A DNA stretch of 64,000 nt from Actinomyces sp. oral taxon 414 (GCF_001278845.1 NZ_CP012590.1:2666001-2730000), one strand, 5' to 3'. Counted from the stretch's first letter, positions 8,823 to 17,598 are shown. Notes: a model not told the origin generated them from the sequence alone. Numbers and translations: made by a program.

Positions 8823-9839
8823 TCAACGCGCGCCGCCGCGGCGCCGGTAGAAGACGGCCAGGACCGCGCCGGACAGGTTGTGCCAGGTGGAGAAGACGGC
8901 GCCGGGAAGGGCGGCCCCCGGCAGGGCGGCGAAGTGATGGGCGGCCAGGGCGGCCGCCAGCCCCGAGTTCTGCATGCCCACCTCGATGGAGATGGTGCGC
9001 GCCACCCTCTCGTCGCGGCCGACCACCCGGCCCACGAGGTAGCCCAGCAGGTACCCCAGGCAGTTGTGCAGGGCGACGACGAGCAGGACGAGAGGCCCGG
9101 CGGACAGGATAGTGTCCGCAGAGACGGACACGACCGCCAGGACGACGTAGCAGATGCCCGCCACGGACACCCAGGGCATGGCCGGCAGGACCCGCTCGAC
9201 CGCGCGCGGCAGCAGCGCGCGCACCACCAGGCCGCCGACCACGGGGACCAGGACCATCTCGACGATCGACAGGGCCATGGACGCGGCGTCGACCGGCAGG
9301 TACCGACCGGCCAGCCACCCGGTGAGCAGGGGCGTCATGACCGGGGCCAGGAGAGTCGATATGGAGGTCATTGTCACCGACAGGGCGACGTCCCCCCTGG
9401 CCAGGTAGGAGATGACGTTCGAGGAGGTCCCGCCGGGGGCGCAGCCGACCAGGATGACGCCCGTGGCCAGCGCCGCGTCGAGACCGAAGCCCCGGGCCAG
9501 CAGCCAGGCGAGCAGCGGCATAATGACGAACTGGGCGACGACGCCGGCCAGGACGGGCAGGGGGCGGCGCACCACGAGGACGAAGTCCGACGGGGTGAGG
9601 GTCAGGCCCATCCCGAACATAATGACGCCCAGGGCCCAGCTGGTGCCCGCGCTCAGCGGGGTGAAGGTCCCGGGCAGGATCATGGCCATGAGGAAGGCCG
9701 CCAGGATGAGGATGGGGAAGACCGTGACGGCCGTGCGGGCCGAACGGTCCTCCCCGGCCGACTCCGGGTGGACCTCGGGGCCGGCCGGGGAGGACGGCCC
9801 GGGAGTCGGGTCGGGGGAATCGGGAGCAGAGGGAGTCAT
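8823..9839 (-). CDS. Bile acid:sodium symporter (BASS) family transporter
   Basis: A 338-residue membrane protein with a hydrophilic Pro/Ser-rich N-terminus of about 33 residues and about nine membrane helices. Family motifs include IMFGMGLTLTPSDF near residue 75, GCAPGGTSSNVISYLARGD near residue 130, and the late GMQNSGLAAALA segment. BASS members import organic anions such as pantoate or pyruvate with sodium; the substrate here is not identifiable. The ATG lies 6 nt after TATGAC, so translation is probably leaderless. Confidence 0.87.
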   Translation of the reverse strand: MTPSAPDSPDPTPGPSSPAGPEVHPESAGEDRSARTAVTVFPILILAAFLMAMILPGTFTPLSAGTSWALGVIMFGMGLTLTPSDFVLVVRRPLPVLAGVVAQFVIMPLLAWLLARGFGLDAALATGVILVGCAPGGTSSNVISYLARGDVALSVTMTSISTLLAPVMTPLLTGWLAGRYLPVDAASMALSIVEMVLVPVVGGLVVRALLPRAVERVLPAMPWVSVAGICYVVLAVVSVSADTILSAGPLVLLVVALHNCLGYLLGYLVGRVVGRDERVARTISIEVGMQNSGLAAALAAHHFAALPGAALPGAVFSTWHNLSGAVLAVFYRRRGGAR

Positions 9840-9965
9840 GACTCAGTCATATCCCGCTCCCCCGCCGCGCCGACGGACGTTCTCACAGTTCGATCGGATG
9901 AGGCCCGATCGGGCGGACCGGGGCGGCCCCGGCGTCGGACCCGGCCACTGCGATCCCGGCCACCG

Positions 9966-10604
9966 TCAGGCGCGGCGGGCGGGCAGCAGGGCCGCGACAG
10001 CCGACTTCAGCAGGTCGCCGACAACGAAGGGCGCCAGGCCCATCGCCAGCGTCGCGCCCCAGGCGGCCCCGGTGGCGGCCTTGAGCCAGATCAGCCCGGG
10101 CACGTACACGACGGCGGAGGCCAGGACCATCAGGCCCGCCCGGCGCAGCACAGCGGCAGCGGCGCCGCCGCGCCGGGCGCCGGAGGCGGTGGCCGGCCGC
10201 GGGGCGGTGGCCGCGCCGGCGACGACGGCGGCCAGGCCGTAGCCCAGCACGTAGCCGAAGGATGCGGTCATGCCGCTGTGCCAGCCGGCCAGGACGGGCG
10301 CGCCCAGCGCCGCCGCCGCGGCGTAGAGCGCCACCGAGGCCAGGGCGCGGCGGGCGCCGAGCAGGCCGCCCGCGCCCAGGACGGCGAGGGTGCCCAGCGT
10401 GACGGGGACCGGCGTGAAGGGCAGGGGCAGCCTGATCTGCCCGATGAGGGCGATCGCGACGGCGCCGGCGAGCACGAGGGCGGCCTCCCGGGCGGCGGTG
10501 GCGCCCAGCGCGCGGCGGGCCGCGCCGTCGGCCGCGGCGGTGGCGCCGGCGGCGTCGTCGGTAGTGCCGGCGGGAAGAACCGAAGGAACCTGCTTCATTG
10601 TCAT
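9966..10604 (-). CDS. bioY: BioY, biotin-binding S component of an ECF transporter
   Basis: A 212-residue membrane protein of the BioY family. About 40 Ala-rich residues precede six hydrophobic segments. Hallmark motifs are RLPLPFTPVPVTLGTLAVLGAGGLLG near residue 55, GWHSGMTASFGYVLGYG near residue 110 and the C-terminal MGLAPFVVGDLLK. It captures biotin in the membrane; family members work with EcfAT or BioMN, and neither is encoded next door. The ATG at 10604 follows TACGGT by 6 nt and so appears leaderless; ATG at 10598 is an alternative. The 244 bp upstream are non-coding, with no recognised BioQ or BirA operator. Confidence 0.9.
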   Translation of the reverse strand: MTMKQVPSVLPAGTTDDAAGATAAADGAARRALGATAAREAALVLAGAVAIALIGQIRLPLPFTPVPVTLGTLAVLGAGGLLGARRALASVALYAAAAALGAPVLAGWHSGMTASFGYVLGYGLAAVVAGAATAPRPATASGARRGGAAAAVLRRAGLMVLASAVVYVPGLIWLKAATGAAWGATLAMGLAPFVVGDLLKSAVAALLPARRA

Positions 10605-10848
10605 GCCACAACCGTAGAGGATGAAGCGGGACGCGTCACCGCATGATTCCGCCCGTGACCATAAGAACGTCTTGTGCATTACCTCCAAAGGCGGTGAGTC
10701 CGCGGTGCGGGCCCGGCGAGCACGGCGGGAGCCCGGCGCCCGGCCCGCGAGCTCGTCGCCCGGCGCCCGGCCCGGCGCAACGGGCTCGGCGGGCGCCCGC
10801 TGGACACGGCGGGCGCCCGCCCCAGGAGGCCGCCGTCGGGGCGGGCGC

Positions 10849-11772
10849 TCACACGTGCGCCCCCACCCACACGAGCAGATCGGCCGTCACCTGCTCCCGG
10901 TTGGTCTCGTTGAGCAGCTCGTGGCGCGCCCCCGGATACAGGCGCAGGGACACCTCCCGCACCCCGGCGCGGCGGTAGGCGGTCACGACCTCGCGCACGC
11001 CGGCCCCGTCGCGCCCCACCGGGTCGGCGCTGCCCGAGACCACCAGGATCGGCAGATCGACGGGGGTGGCCGCGAAGGTCTCCGGCCGCCCGACCTCGAC
11101 GCCGCCGCGGGCCAGGTCCCGGTAGAAGGCGGCGGTGCAGGTGAAGCCGCACAGCGGGTCGGCGATGTAGGCGTCGACCTCCGCGCGCTCGCGGCTGAGC
11201 CAGTCGAAGTCCGTGCGGGCGGGGGCGAATGCCCGGTTGTAGTTGGCGAAGGCCCGGCGCTCCAGGCGGACGGAGGGGTGGCGGGGGCCGCGCAGGCGCG
11301 CCTCGGCGCGGGCCAGGCCGATGCCGGCGGGACCGAGCGGGCCCAGGCGGCCGATGGTGCCCATGATGATGAGGCCGGCGAGCCCGTCCCCGTGACGGGC
11401 CGCGTAGCCGCGCGCCAGGATCGAGCCCCAGGAGTGACCCATGAGGACCAGTGGGACGCCGGGCCAGGCGGCCTCGGCGTCGGCGCGTACGGTTCCCAGG
11501 TCGTCCAGGATGAGGTTCCAGCCGTCAACGTCGTCGGTGTGACCGCGCTCGTCGGGCGCGGCGATCGTGGCGCCGTGTCCGCGGTGGTCGTCGGCGATGA
11601 CGGCGAAGCCGGCCACCGCGGCGGCGGTGGCGAAGCGTTCGTAGCGCCCCGAGTGCTCGGCCATGCCGTGCACCACCTGGATGACGGCGCGGGGCGGGCC
11701 GTCGGGCAGCCAGCGGCGCAGCGCCAGGGCCTTGCCGTCGACGGCGGTGAGTGTGGCGAGCTCGGATCTCAC
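10849..11772 (-). CDS. Alpha/beta hydrolase, monoacylglycerol lipase / lysophospholipase type
   Basis: A 307-residue serine hydrolase. VVHGMAEHSGRYERFA near residue 35 is the oxyanion-hole segment of the monoglyceride lipase group. GHSWGS near residue 112 is the nucleophile elbow, and DPVGRDGAGV plus the late GARHELLNE segment supply the Asp/His region. No signal peptide is seen, so it is probably cytoplasmic and hydrolyses acylglycerols or lysophospholipids. The GTG start at 11772 has GGAACGAGGA upstream; that leader is duplicated (see the 22-bp repeat at 11780). Confidence 0.85.
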   Translation of the reverse strand: MRSELATLTAVDGKALALRRWLPDGPPRAVIQVVHGMAEHSGRYERFATAAAVAGFAVIADDHRGHGATIAAPDERGHTDDVDGWNLILDDLGTVRADAEAAWPGVPLVLMGHSWGSILARGYAARHGDGLAGLIIMGTIGRLGPLGPAGIGLARAEARLRGPRHPSVRLERRAFANYNRAFAPARTDFDWLSRERAEVDAYIADPLCGFTCTAAFYRDLARGGVEVGRPETFAATPVDLPILVVSGSADPVGRDGAGVREVVTAYRRAGVREVSLRLYPGARHELLNETNREQVTADLLVWVGAHV

Positions 11773-11779
11773 GGCGTTC

Positions 11780-11860
11780 CTCGTTCCTCATCGGGCGGGA
11801 CCGTCCCGGCCAGACGTCGTCATAGACGTCCAGACGCCCTCGTTCCTCATCGGGCGGGAC
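11780..11860. repeat. Duplicated 22-bp leader segment
   Basis: The sequence starting CTCGTTCCTCATCGGG occurs at 11780-11801 and again at 11839-11860, 59 bp apart and in the same orientation. On the minus strand it contains the GGAACGAGG ribosome-binding region of the hydrolase gene, so the leader and its Shine-Dalgarno appear to have been duplicated. No gene lies in 11773-12164 apart from this and the hairpin repeat. Confidence 0.7.
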
Positions 11861-11998
11861 GGGTCCCAGCCTACTGGCGCCGGGCCGCCCCCTCGCCGAA
11901 ACCGGCGGAAAATGCACATCGAGTCCTTCTCGCCGGAAGAGTGCCGGGGCGGGACCGCCGCCGCGGTCGCGAGAACGCGCCCCTGGCCCCGCACTTCG

Positions 11999-12067
11999 CG
12001 AACGCGTAGGTTTCTAGTCGAACGCGCACCTCCCACCTGCGCGTTCGACTAGAAACCTACGCGTTCG
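11999..12067. repeat. Dispersed hairpin repeat, family 2, copy 1
   Basis: A perfect 30-bp inverted repeat: the left arm 11999-12028 begins CGAACGCGTAGGTTTCTAG, there is a 9-nt loop at 12029-12037, and the right arm is 12038-12067. It is nested in a larger imperfect palindrome: CCCGCACTTCG just upstream is matched by CGAAGTGCGGG near 12129-12139, and a third half-copy (GGAAACCTACGCG) lies near 12112. A second copy is at 19901-19973. It lies between divergent genes. Confidence 0.85.
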
Positions 12068-12164
12068 TGGGGCCGGCGAGACCGCCCAGGCGAACCCGCT
12101 CGGCGAGTACTGGAAACCTACGCGCTCACGAAGTGCGGGGGCGGGAGCGGAGTCGGCGGGAGCG

Positions 12165-13478
12165 ATGATGGAAGGAACGACGGTGGAGGCCCTCACGGGC
12201 AACGGCAAGCAGGCCCTGGGCCTCGTCGCCCGCGCCCTGCGCAGCCGGGGCGTGCGCACCGTCCTCGTCCCGCGCTACCGCTGCGAGACGATGGTCCTGC
12301 CCTTCGAGCTGGAGGGGATGGGGGCGCGCACGGTCGACGTCGGCCCCGATCTGCTCCTGGAGCCGCGGGCCCTGGCCGGGGCGCTCGACGACCATCCCGG
12401 GGCCGCCGTCCTGCACTGCGAGACTTACGGCAACCGGGCGCGCGGCGACCTGGCGGACCTGCTGGGCCGGGCGCGGCGCGCGGGCCGCGCCCTCGTCGTC
12501 GACGCCACGCACTCGCTGCTCGACCGGCCGCGGCTCCTGGACGGCGCGGCCGACGTCGTCGTTGCGAGCCTGCGCAAGCTGCTTCCCGTGCCCGACGGCG
12601 CCGTCATCGCCTGGGACCCCGCCGGGCCGCTGGGCGAGCCGCTTACTGCGGGCGTCCGCGAGTTGGAGGGCCGGAGGGCGGATGCGCGGGTCGAGTCGCT
12701 CGGGCTGGCGCTGCTCGACGCCGAGCGAGCCTTCACCCGGGCGCCGCGGGCCGCGCCCGCCGAGTGGGCCGCGCGCGAGCGGATGCGGCGGCGCGTGTGC
12801 GAGATCGCCGCGCGGCATGAGGAGGAGATCGAGCGGGCCCTGACGCCGGTTCCCGCGAGCGCGACGACGCTCCGGTGGCTGGCGGGTACGGCCGGGACGA
12901 CGGCGGAAAGCGCGGCCGAGCCCCCGTCCGGGCCGGCGGGTACGGCCGGGACGACGGCGGAAAGCGCGGCCGAGCCCCCGTCCGGACCGGCGGGTGCGGC
13001 CGGGACGGCGCGCGGGGATCGCGGGGATCGCCGGGATCGTGGGGACCCGGACGGACTCGCACGGGTCCGGGGCGCCTCGGCCGAGCGGGCGGCGTACGCG
13101 CGCGCACTGCACGAGGCCGTCGCCGCCATGACGGTCGGGCACCCGGCGGGGGCGGGCGTGGTCAATCCGGGCTCGGTCGGCTGCGTCGCCCTCCAAGGAC
13201 CCCGACCGCTCATCGAGGCGCTGGCCGGGGCGCTGGCGCGGGCGGGGCTGTGGGGGCCGGTGTCCTGGGACGGGCCGGGCGGGCCGGGAGGACTGGAGAC
13301 ACCGGACGCGGCATCAGAAGAGGCGACCGGCGCGAGGGAGGTGGCCGGCGCAGAAGGAACGGCCGGCGCGTGGCCGTGGCCCGCCGTCGTCACCCTGCCC
13401 ACCGACGCGCCCGAACGCGCCGGCGAACTGCTCAACGTCGTCGCCCGCTCGCTGCGGGCGGGGGCGGATCGCCGCTGA
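12165..13478 (+). CDS. PLP-dependent aminotransferase-like protein (DegT / aspartate-aminotransferase fold)
   Basis: A 437-residue protein. VPRYRCETMVLPFE near residue 37 and ALVVDATHSLLDRP near residue 108 match the substrate and cofactor loops of DegT/DnrJ/EryC1-type enzymes. ASLRKLLPVPDGAV near residue 130 holds the candidate Schiff-base Lys. Substrate and pathway are unknown. The middle is expanded: a Thr/Ala/Glu/Pro-rich block near residues 240-280 comes from an in-frame 54-bp tandem repeat, followed by an Arg/Asp/Gly stretch, and a second low-complexity block lies near residue 375. These are probably linker expansions. Two ATGs start the frame (12165, 12168). A hairpin repeat lies upstream. 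Confidence 0.65.
   Translation: MMEGTTVEALTGNGKQALGLVARALRSRGVRTVLVPRYRCETMVLPFELEGMGARTVDVGPDLLLEPRALAGALDDHPGAAVLHCETYGNRARGDLADLLGRARRAGRALVVDATHSLLDRPRLLDGAADVVVASLRKLLPVPDGAVIAWDPAGPLGEPLTAGVRELEGRRADARVESLGLALLDAERAFTRAPRAAPAEWAARERMRRRVCEIAARHEEEIERALTPVPASATTLRWLAGTAGTTAESAAEPPSGPAGTAGTTAESAAEPPSGPAGAAGTARGDRGDRRDRGDPDGLARVRGASAERAAYARALHEAVAAMTVGHPAGAGVVNPGSVGCVALQGPRPLIEALAGALARAGLWGPVSWDGPGGPGGLETPDAASEEATGAREVAGAEGTAGAWPWPAVVTLPTDAPERAGELLNVVARSLRAGADRR
12882..12989 (+). repeat. In-frame 54-bp tandem repeat inside the PLP-fold gene
   Basis: Two units of exactly 54 bp (12882-12935 and 12936-12989) are followed by a partial third. Each encodes an 18-residue Ala/Thr/Glu/Pro-rich block containing TTAESAAEPPSG. 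The unit is a multiple of three, so copy number could vary without breaking the frame. Confidence 0.85.
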
Positions 13479-13543
13479 GGACCATGCCGGCGACCGGCCC
13501 CGGCCCGCTCGCCACGGGCGCCGGGGTCGGGAGCGCGGGCGCC

Positions 13544-13607
13544 GGGGTCAGGACCGGGCGCGCGGGCGGCGGGGTCAGGACCGGGCGCGCGGGCGGCGGG
13601 GTCAGGA
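13544..13607. repeat. 27-bp tandem repeat at the end of the beta-helix lipoprotein gene
   Basis: Two units of 27 bp starting GGGGTCAGGACCGGGCGC (13544-13570, 13571-13597) and a partial third. The third overlaps the stop codon (13602-13604) of the minus-strand lipoprotein gene, so the array probably arose by slippage just beyond the stop codon. Confidence 0.75.
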
Positions 13608-14918
13608 GACGGTGACGTTGCCGGAGGTGGCTCCCGTGGCGGCGCCGCCGTTGGAGGTGGTCACCGTGATCGAGGAGGTGGACCCGGCGGTGATGGCGCC
13701 GTCGGAGCTGGTGGCGTCCAGGACGAGGGTGAGCTCGCCGCCGTTGGAGCCGGTCCTGCCCCAGCGGTCCTCGTCGGCCGTGACCAGGCCCCCCGGGGTC
13801 TGGAGCGTGCACCCGGTGAGGGTGGCCCGCGAGGAGGTGTTGGTGACGTAGAGGATCGGCACCGACTGGGTGCAGGTCAGGCTCACACCGGTCATCACCA
13901 GGGTGGAGACCTCCTTGGCGGCGTCGGAGTCGGCGGCGTCGCCGGACATGGATTGGTAGAGCATGACGCCGCCCGTCTGCGAGGCCGTCACGAGGGTGGA
14001 GTCGGTGACGGTGGCGTGGTTCTTGCCCTCCACGACGACGGCCTGGGCGCCGTTGGCCGTCCCGGTCAGGCCGGAGACGGTGATCTCGCCGGTGGAGTAG
14101 ATGCAGGGGGAGCCGTCGCCGCTGGTGGTGAAGGTGTTGGCGCCGTCGACGACGACCGTGCCGGAGCCGCGGTCGGTGGCGACGGCGGCGCAGTGCGCCC
14201 CCTGGGTCTCGATGGTCAGGTCCGAGCCGTTGATGACGCCGGCGTAGGTCGCGTGCAGGCCGCGGGAGGACTCGCCCGTGGTGGAGATGGCGCAGCCGGT
14301 GACCGTGGCGGTGGCGGAGCCGGTGGCGACGACGGCGTTGGAGCCCGAGGAGTTCGTGGTCAGGGCGGTCTGCCGCACGGTGGCCGTGGAGCCCTCGCCG
14401 ACGACGACCACGGCGGAGTTGAGGCCGTAGAAGTTGTAGGAGTCGTCGACGCCGTGCTGGCCGTCGGTGGAGGCGTCGCCCGACTTGTTGATGCGCGCGT
14501 TGGTGATGGTCAGGGAGCCGCCGCCCACGACGAGGAAGACCGCCTCGTCGGCGCTCGTGGACTCGAAGGTTCCGCCGTCGATCGTCGCCTCTATGCCGTT
14601 AACAAGGTATGCGCCCGACAGGGTCATGGTCTTGTCCCCGATGGCGCCGCTCCAGGTGCCGGCGGTCAGGGCGGTGTTGCTCGCCGAGGCCTCGTGGTAC
14701 TCGGGGGCGGCCGCCGGGCCGGTGGCGGTGGCGACGGGGGCGGCGGCCTTGGCGGCCGCCGCGGCGGTGGCCGCGCTGACCGCGGTGGCGCCCGAAGCGG
14801 CGGAGCCCGGGGCCGGGCCCGTTGTCGACGCGGCGCTCGCGGTGGCGCCCGCCCCGCCCGAGGGGCCGCACGCCGCGAGCGCACCGGCGATGGCCAGGCC
14901 CGCACCGCCCAGGAGCAT
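13602..14918 (-). CDS. Secreted lipoprotein with a predicted right-handed beta-helix
   Basis: A 438-residue exported protein. MLLGGAGLAIAGALAACG is a lipoprotein signal with lipobox LAAC near residue 17. An Ala/Thr/Gly-rich tether to about residue 85 is followed by about 340 residues of short repeating turns (for example TLVMTGVSLTC, ATLTGCTLQTPGG, ATVTDSTLVTA), the pattern of pectate-lyase-type beta-helix or adhesin-like proteins. A surface-anchored adhesin or carbohydrate-binding role is inferred. The codons just before the ATG read Glu-Arg-Arg-Arg-Ser after a stop; an RRRS motif would suit a twin-arginine signal, but no start codon precedes it. Confidence 0.7.
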   Translation of the reverse strand: MLLGGAGLAIAGALAACGPSGGAGATASAASTTGPAPGSAASGATAVSAATAAAAAKAAAPVATATGPAAAPEYHEASASNTALTAGTWSGAIGDKTMTLSGAYLVNGIEATIDGGTFESTSADEAVFLVVGGGSLTITNARINKSGDASTDGQHGVDDSYNFYGLNSAVVVVGEGSTATVRQTALTTNSSGSNAVVATGSATATVTGCAISTTGESSRGLHATYAGVINGSDLTIETQGAHCAAVATDRGSGTVVVDGANTFTTSGDGSPCIYSTGEITVSGLTGTANGAQAVVVEGKNHATVTDSTLVTASQTGGVMLYQSMSGDAADSDAAKEVSTLVMTGVSLTCTQSVPILYVTNTSSRATLTGCTLQTPGGLVTADEDRWGRTGSNGGELTLVLDATSSDGAITAGSTSSITVTTSNGGAATGATSGNVTVS

Positions 14919-15079
14919 GCTGCGCCGACGCTCTTAGGCTGTCCAACGGCTCTGTCGAGCGGGCAGGCGCCGTCCATGACTGCGCTGTGAGAGCGCGGCG
15001 CCCGGCTACCGCGGGAGGTGCGCGACCGCTGTCAAGACGCTGCCAGGTTGAGCCGGCGGCGCCCGGCTACCGTGGGGGC

Positions 15080-15613
15080 ATGACCGTTCACGTCTTCTCC
15101 CTCGTCCCCGCCGCCTACGTCATCCTCCTGCGCGAGGGCGGGCGCGGGCCCGAGGTCCTCCTCCAGCTGCGGCGGGGCACCGGCTACATGGACGGCCATT
15201 GGGCCTGCGGGGCGGCGGGGCACGTCGAGGCGGGCGAGTCTGTGCTCGACGCGGCGGTGCGCGAGGCCCGCGAGGAGATCGGCGTCGTCGTCGACCCGCG
15301 GGCGCTGGAGCCGCTGACGGCGATGCACCGCAGCAACGACGTCGGCGGGGCGGCGCTGGAGCAGCGGGTCGACTTCTTCTTCGCGCTGCGCCGGTGGGAG
15401 GGCGAGCCGGGCGTGCGCGAGCCCGCCAGGACGGGGGGTCTGGCGTGGTGCCCGCTTGCGGGGCTGCCCGAGCCGGTGCCGCCGCACGAGCGGGCGGTGC
15501 TGGAGCTGCTGCGGGAGTCGCTGTCCGGGGGGCGGGCGGTGCCCGCGATCACGACCTTCGGCTTCGCGCCGGGCGAGGGCATCGACCTCTACCGCTGCGC
15601 CCGCGAGCACTGA
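15080..15613 (+). CDS. NUDIX hydrolase
   Basis: A 177-residue pyrophosphohydrolase. The Nudix box is complete: GHVEAGESVLDAAVREAREE near residue 51 fits Gx5Ex7REUxEExGU. The preceding GTGYMDGHWACGAAG is the usual strand-turn leading into it. The substrate (a nucleoside diphosphate derivative) is not identifiable. The ATG lies 6 nt after TACCGT (15068-15073), so translation is probably leaderless; the open frame continues upstream but is not protein-like. A short duplication (GGCGCCCGGCTACCG) lies in the promoter region. Confidence 0.88.
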   Translation: MTVHVFSLVPAAYVILLREGGRGPEVLLQLRRGTGYMDGHWACGAAGHVEAGESVLDAAVREAREEIGVVVDPRALEPLTAMHRSNDVGGAALEQRVDFFFALRRWEGEPGVREPARTGGLAWCPLAGLPEPVPPHERAVLELLRESLSGGRAVPAITTFGFAPGEGIDLYRCAREH

Positions 15614-15745
15614 GCCCTCCCAGACCCGCGATCTCATCGACAACCGGCGGGGGCCGCGCCCGCGAGCACCGAATCCTTCCGCGTTCCGCCGGGACCGGGC
15701 CCGGGGCTCGCCTCGGCGGCCTCTCCCCCGCTTTCCCCGGGGGCC

Positions 15746-15891
15746 GGGGGCGAAAAGTGGCGCTCTGGGAGGATCGTTCGGACGACCGCCCCAGATGCGC
15801 TCGGCGGTTCCCGCATGATTCCGCGGTTCTTGCGGCGGCGCCGTCGGGTGGGTGCCGGAACGATCCTCCCAGAGCGCCATTTCCCGCCCCC
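15746..15891. repeat. 146-bp inverted repeat (single copy in window)
   Basis: 34-bp arms at 15746-15779 and 15858-15891 match at 31 of 34 positions, including an uninterrupted stretch with GGCGCTCTGGGAGGATCG; the loop is 78 nt. It ends 74 bp before the 120-bp repeat copy at 15966. The whole interval 15614-16106 holds only these two palindromes and no gene. Confidence 0.75.
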
Positions 15892-15965
15892 ATCGTCTCC
15901 CAGACGAACGGGGTGCGAACCCGCTGAGACGCATGGGACTCTTGGGACTGGCTCGGACGGGGACC

Positions 15966-16085
15966 TGTCCAAATCTGTTGCAAAGGCGCTCCGGGCCGGG
16001 ATCGACCGCGAAGAAAAGCGCGGAATAACAACGATTCTCTTCGCGCACTCCGGCATGATCCGGGCCTTTGCAACAGATTTGGACA
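15966..16085 (+). repeat. 120-bp dispersed hairpin repeat, family 1, copy A
   Basis: Exactly 120 bp, with perfect 22-bp inverted ends that begin TGTCCAAATCTGTTG. The interior contains a weaker inner dyad (GCGAAGAA ... TTCTCTTCGC). Homologous copies lie at 20168-20287 (opposite orientation) and 34575-34694. Copies A and C also share an upstream block GCATGGGACTCTTGGGAC starting about 35 nt before the element. Copy A carries TTG/CAA where the other two carry CCA/TGG in the arms, so pairing is kept. No target duplication was recognised. Confidence 0.85.
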
Positions 16086-16091
16086 ACGGCC

Positions 16092-16106
16092 GGACGAACG
16101 GGGCCC
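16092..16106 (+). repeat. Target-site duplication, left copy
   Basis: GGACGAACGGGGCCC sits directly before the left end of the insertion sequence and is repeated exactly directly after its right end. A 15-bp duplication is within the range known for IS481-family elements. Confidence 0.8.
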
Positions 16107-17598
16107 TGTGATGTCTCAGGACATGGGTGACGGTTCTGTATCAGGACATCGGTGACGTTTGGTGTGTCAGGACTTCGGTGACGGTTGGGGCCTGTTGCGG
16201 CCTGGGGCCTGGCGCGTTGGTTGGTGGGGTCGGGCGGGTGGTGGGAGACGTAGGTGACGCCTTCGGGCGGCCAGTTGTACTGGATCAGGATGCCGGCCGT
16301 GGGCGTGGGCGAAGGTGATGGTGGTGGCGTCCCAGATCGCGGTGGTTCGGTGCCCGGCCAGGGCGCGGCGGACCAGGAACGCGATGCCGCCGATGTGGAC
16401 GGTGCCGTTGCGGGTGATGGTCAGTTCGCGCTCGCCGCTGGGGGCGATGGGCCTGCGCCGGTGCGGCGGTCGGCGCCCGGCGGGCGCGTCGCGCGCGGGT
16501 TCGGTCGGCGGGGGTGATGGGGTCGGTGTCGTGGCCCGGTCGGGGTGCCCGGGCGACCTCGGTGGCGTCCCAGGCCTGCTGCCCGGTGATGCGCCCGGGC
16601 AGGCCGGGGTGGGGGCGCTGGGTGTTGCAGGGTGTGGTCGAAGCGGTCGACCCGTCTCCCGGGGGCTCGGCGATGGAGTCGGCCAGTGGCTGCTGGTCCA
16701 GGTAGCGGAGCAGGGTCTGGCCGAAGCGCTCGTTGTCGCCCGTGGGTGGTGGGCCTGCAGGGGCTTTGGCGGCGGGGGGTTCGACGCCCAGGGAGCGCAC
16801 GTGCCCCGGCCGGGCGGCCGGTGACTGGGCGCCGGCTGGGGCCCGGGGCCGCGCCGTTGTCGGCCGCGCGGGCGCCGGGGGCACGCCCCGGGCGGCTACG
16901 CCCTTGTCGAAGACGTCGATGGCCGCCTGACTGGTCTCGCCCGGGGCGACCAGTCAGGCCACCGCCAGGCGCCAGTGGTCGTCCTGGAGCTGGAAGATCA
17001 CCGCCTTGCGCCCGCCGGCCAGGACGTACTCGGTGGCGTCGAGCTGCCAGCAGGCGTTGGGGGCGGGGCAGGTCGAACCGGCGCCACGCCGCCCTCGGTC
17101 TCTTGGACGGTTCGGCCCTGGCCACCCCCTCCTGACGGAAGATCCTGGCCAGCCACGCCGGCGAGGGCGCCTCAAGGCCCATGGCGGCCATCTTGTCGTG
17201 CACGCTGATCGGACCGTGGTCCAGTCCCGAGCGCCCCCGGAGCCGCGCGCACATCGAGGGCCCGGGCGCGAACCCGATCGGGCAGGCGGCTCGGGCTGGT
17301 GCGCGGACGGCGCGACCGGGGCTCGCCCGCCGCCGCGGGCCCCTCCCCCCAGCGCGCGCCGGCGCAAGACGTAGAACGTCTTGCGCCAGATGCCCTGCTC
17401 GGCGCCAAACGTCGTCACCGCCCCGCGGGGCGCGTCATCGGGCCATCGGGCGATCGCCAGACGAACACGGGGATCAACACTGCGGTTCTTATCGGGGCTC
17501 ACCCCTCAATCCCAAACCACGAGTGTCACCACCAGGACCCGCCGAACCGTCACCGATGTCCTGATACAGAACCGTCACCCATGTCCTGAGACATAACA
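16107..17598 (-). mobile_element. IS481-family insertion sequence, decayed
   Basis: A 1492-bp element bounded by long terminal inverted repeats. The left end reads TGTGATGTCTCAGGACATGG and the right end reads the same on the opposite strand, apart from TGTT for TGTG. The repeat continues through TGACGGTTCTGTATCAGGAC to about 45 bp. The 15-bp sequence GGACGAACGGGGCCC flanks both ends. The only gene is a minus-strand transposase with frameshifts and a stop, so the element is not autonomous, although its ends look intact. It lies 21 bp downstream of the 120-bp hairpin copy A. Confidence 0.88.
16220..17502 (-). pseudogene. IS481-family transposase, inactivated
   Basis: Coding pieces lie in at least two minus-strand frames. 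The N-terminal part starts MSPDKNRSVDPRVRLAIARW. A piece in another frame holds ISVHDKMAAMGLEAPSP. The catalytic core resumes with CWQLDATEYVLAGGRK, carrying the first Asp of the DDE triad. An in-frame stop at 16954-16956 replaces the usual Trp after LAVA. The second Asp (ADNGAAP) is in a shifted frame, and NERFGQTLLRYLD carries the Glu. The C-terminal QRPHPGLPGRITGQQAWDAT follows. At least three frameshifts plus one nonsense codon make it non-functional. The left limit is approximate. Confidence 0.85.

Noticed and set aside
7584..10646. Plus-strand open frame of 1020 codons
   Set aside because: Shadow of three genes on the minus strand (monooxygenase, BASS transporter, BioY), each with family motifs.
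15966..16085. The 120-bp element as a small protein gene
   Set aside because: Open frames exist on both strands, but there is no Shine-Dalgarno or leaderless start in common, and arm changes are compensated between arms rather than arranged by codon position.
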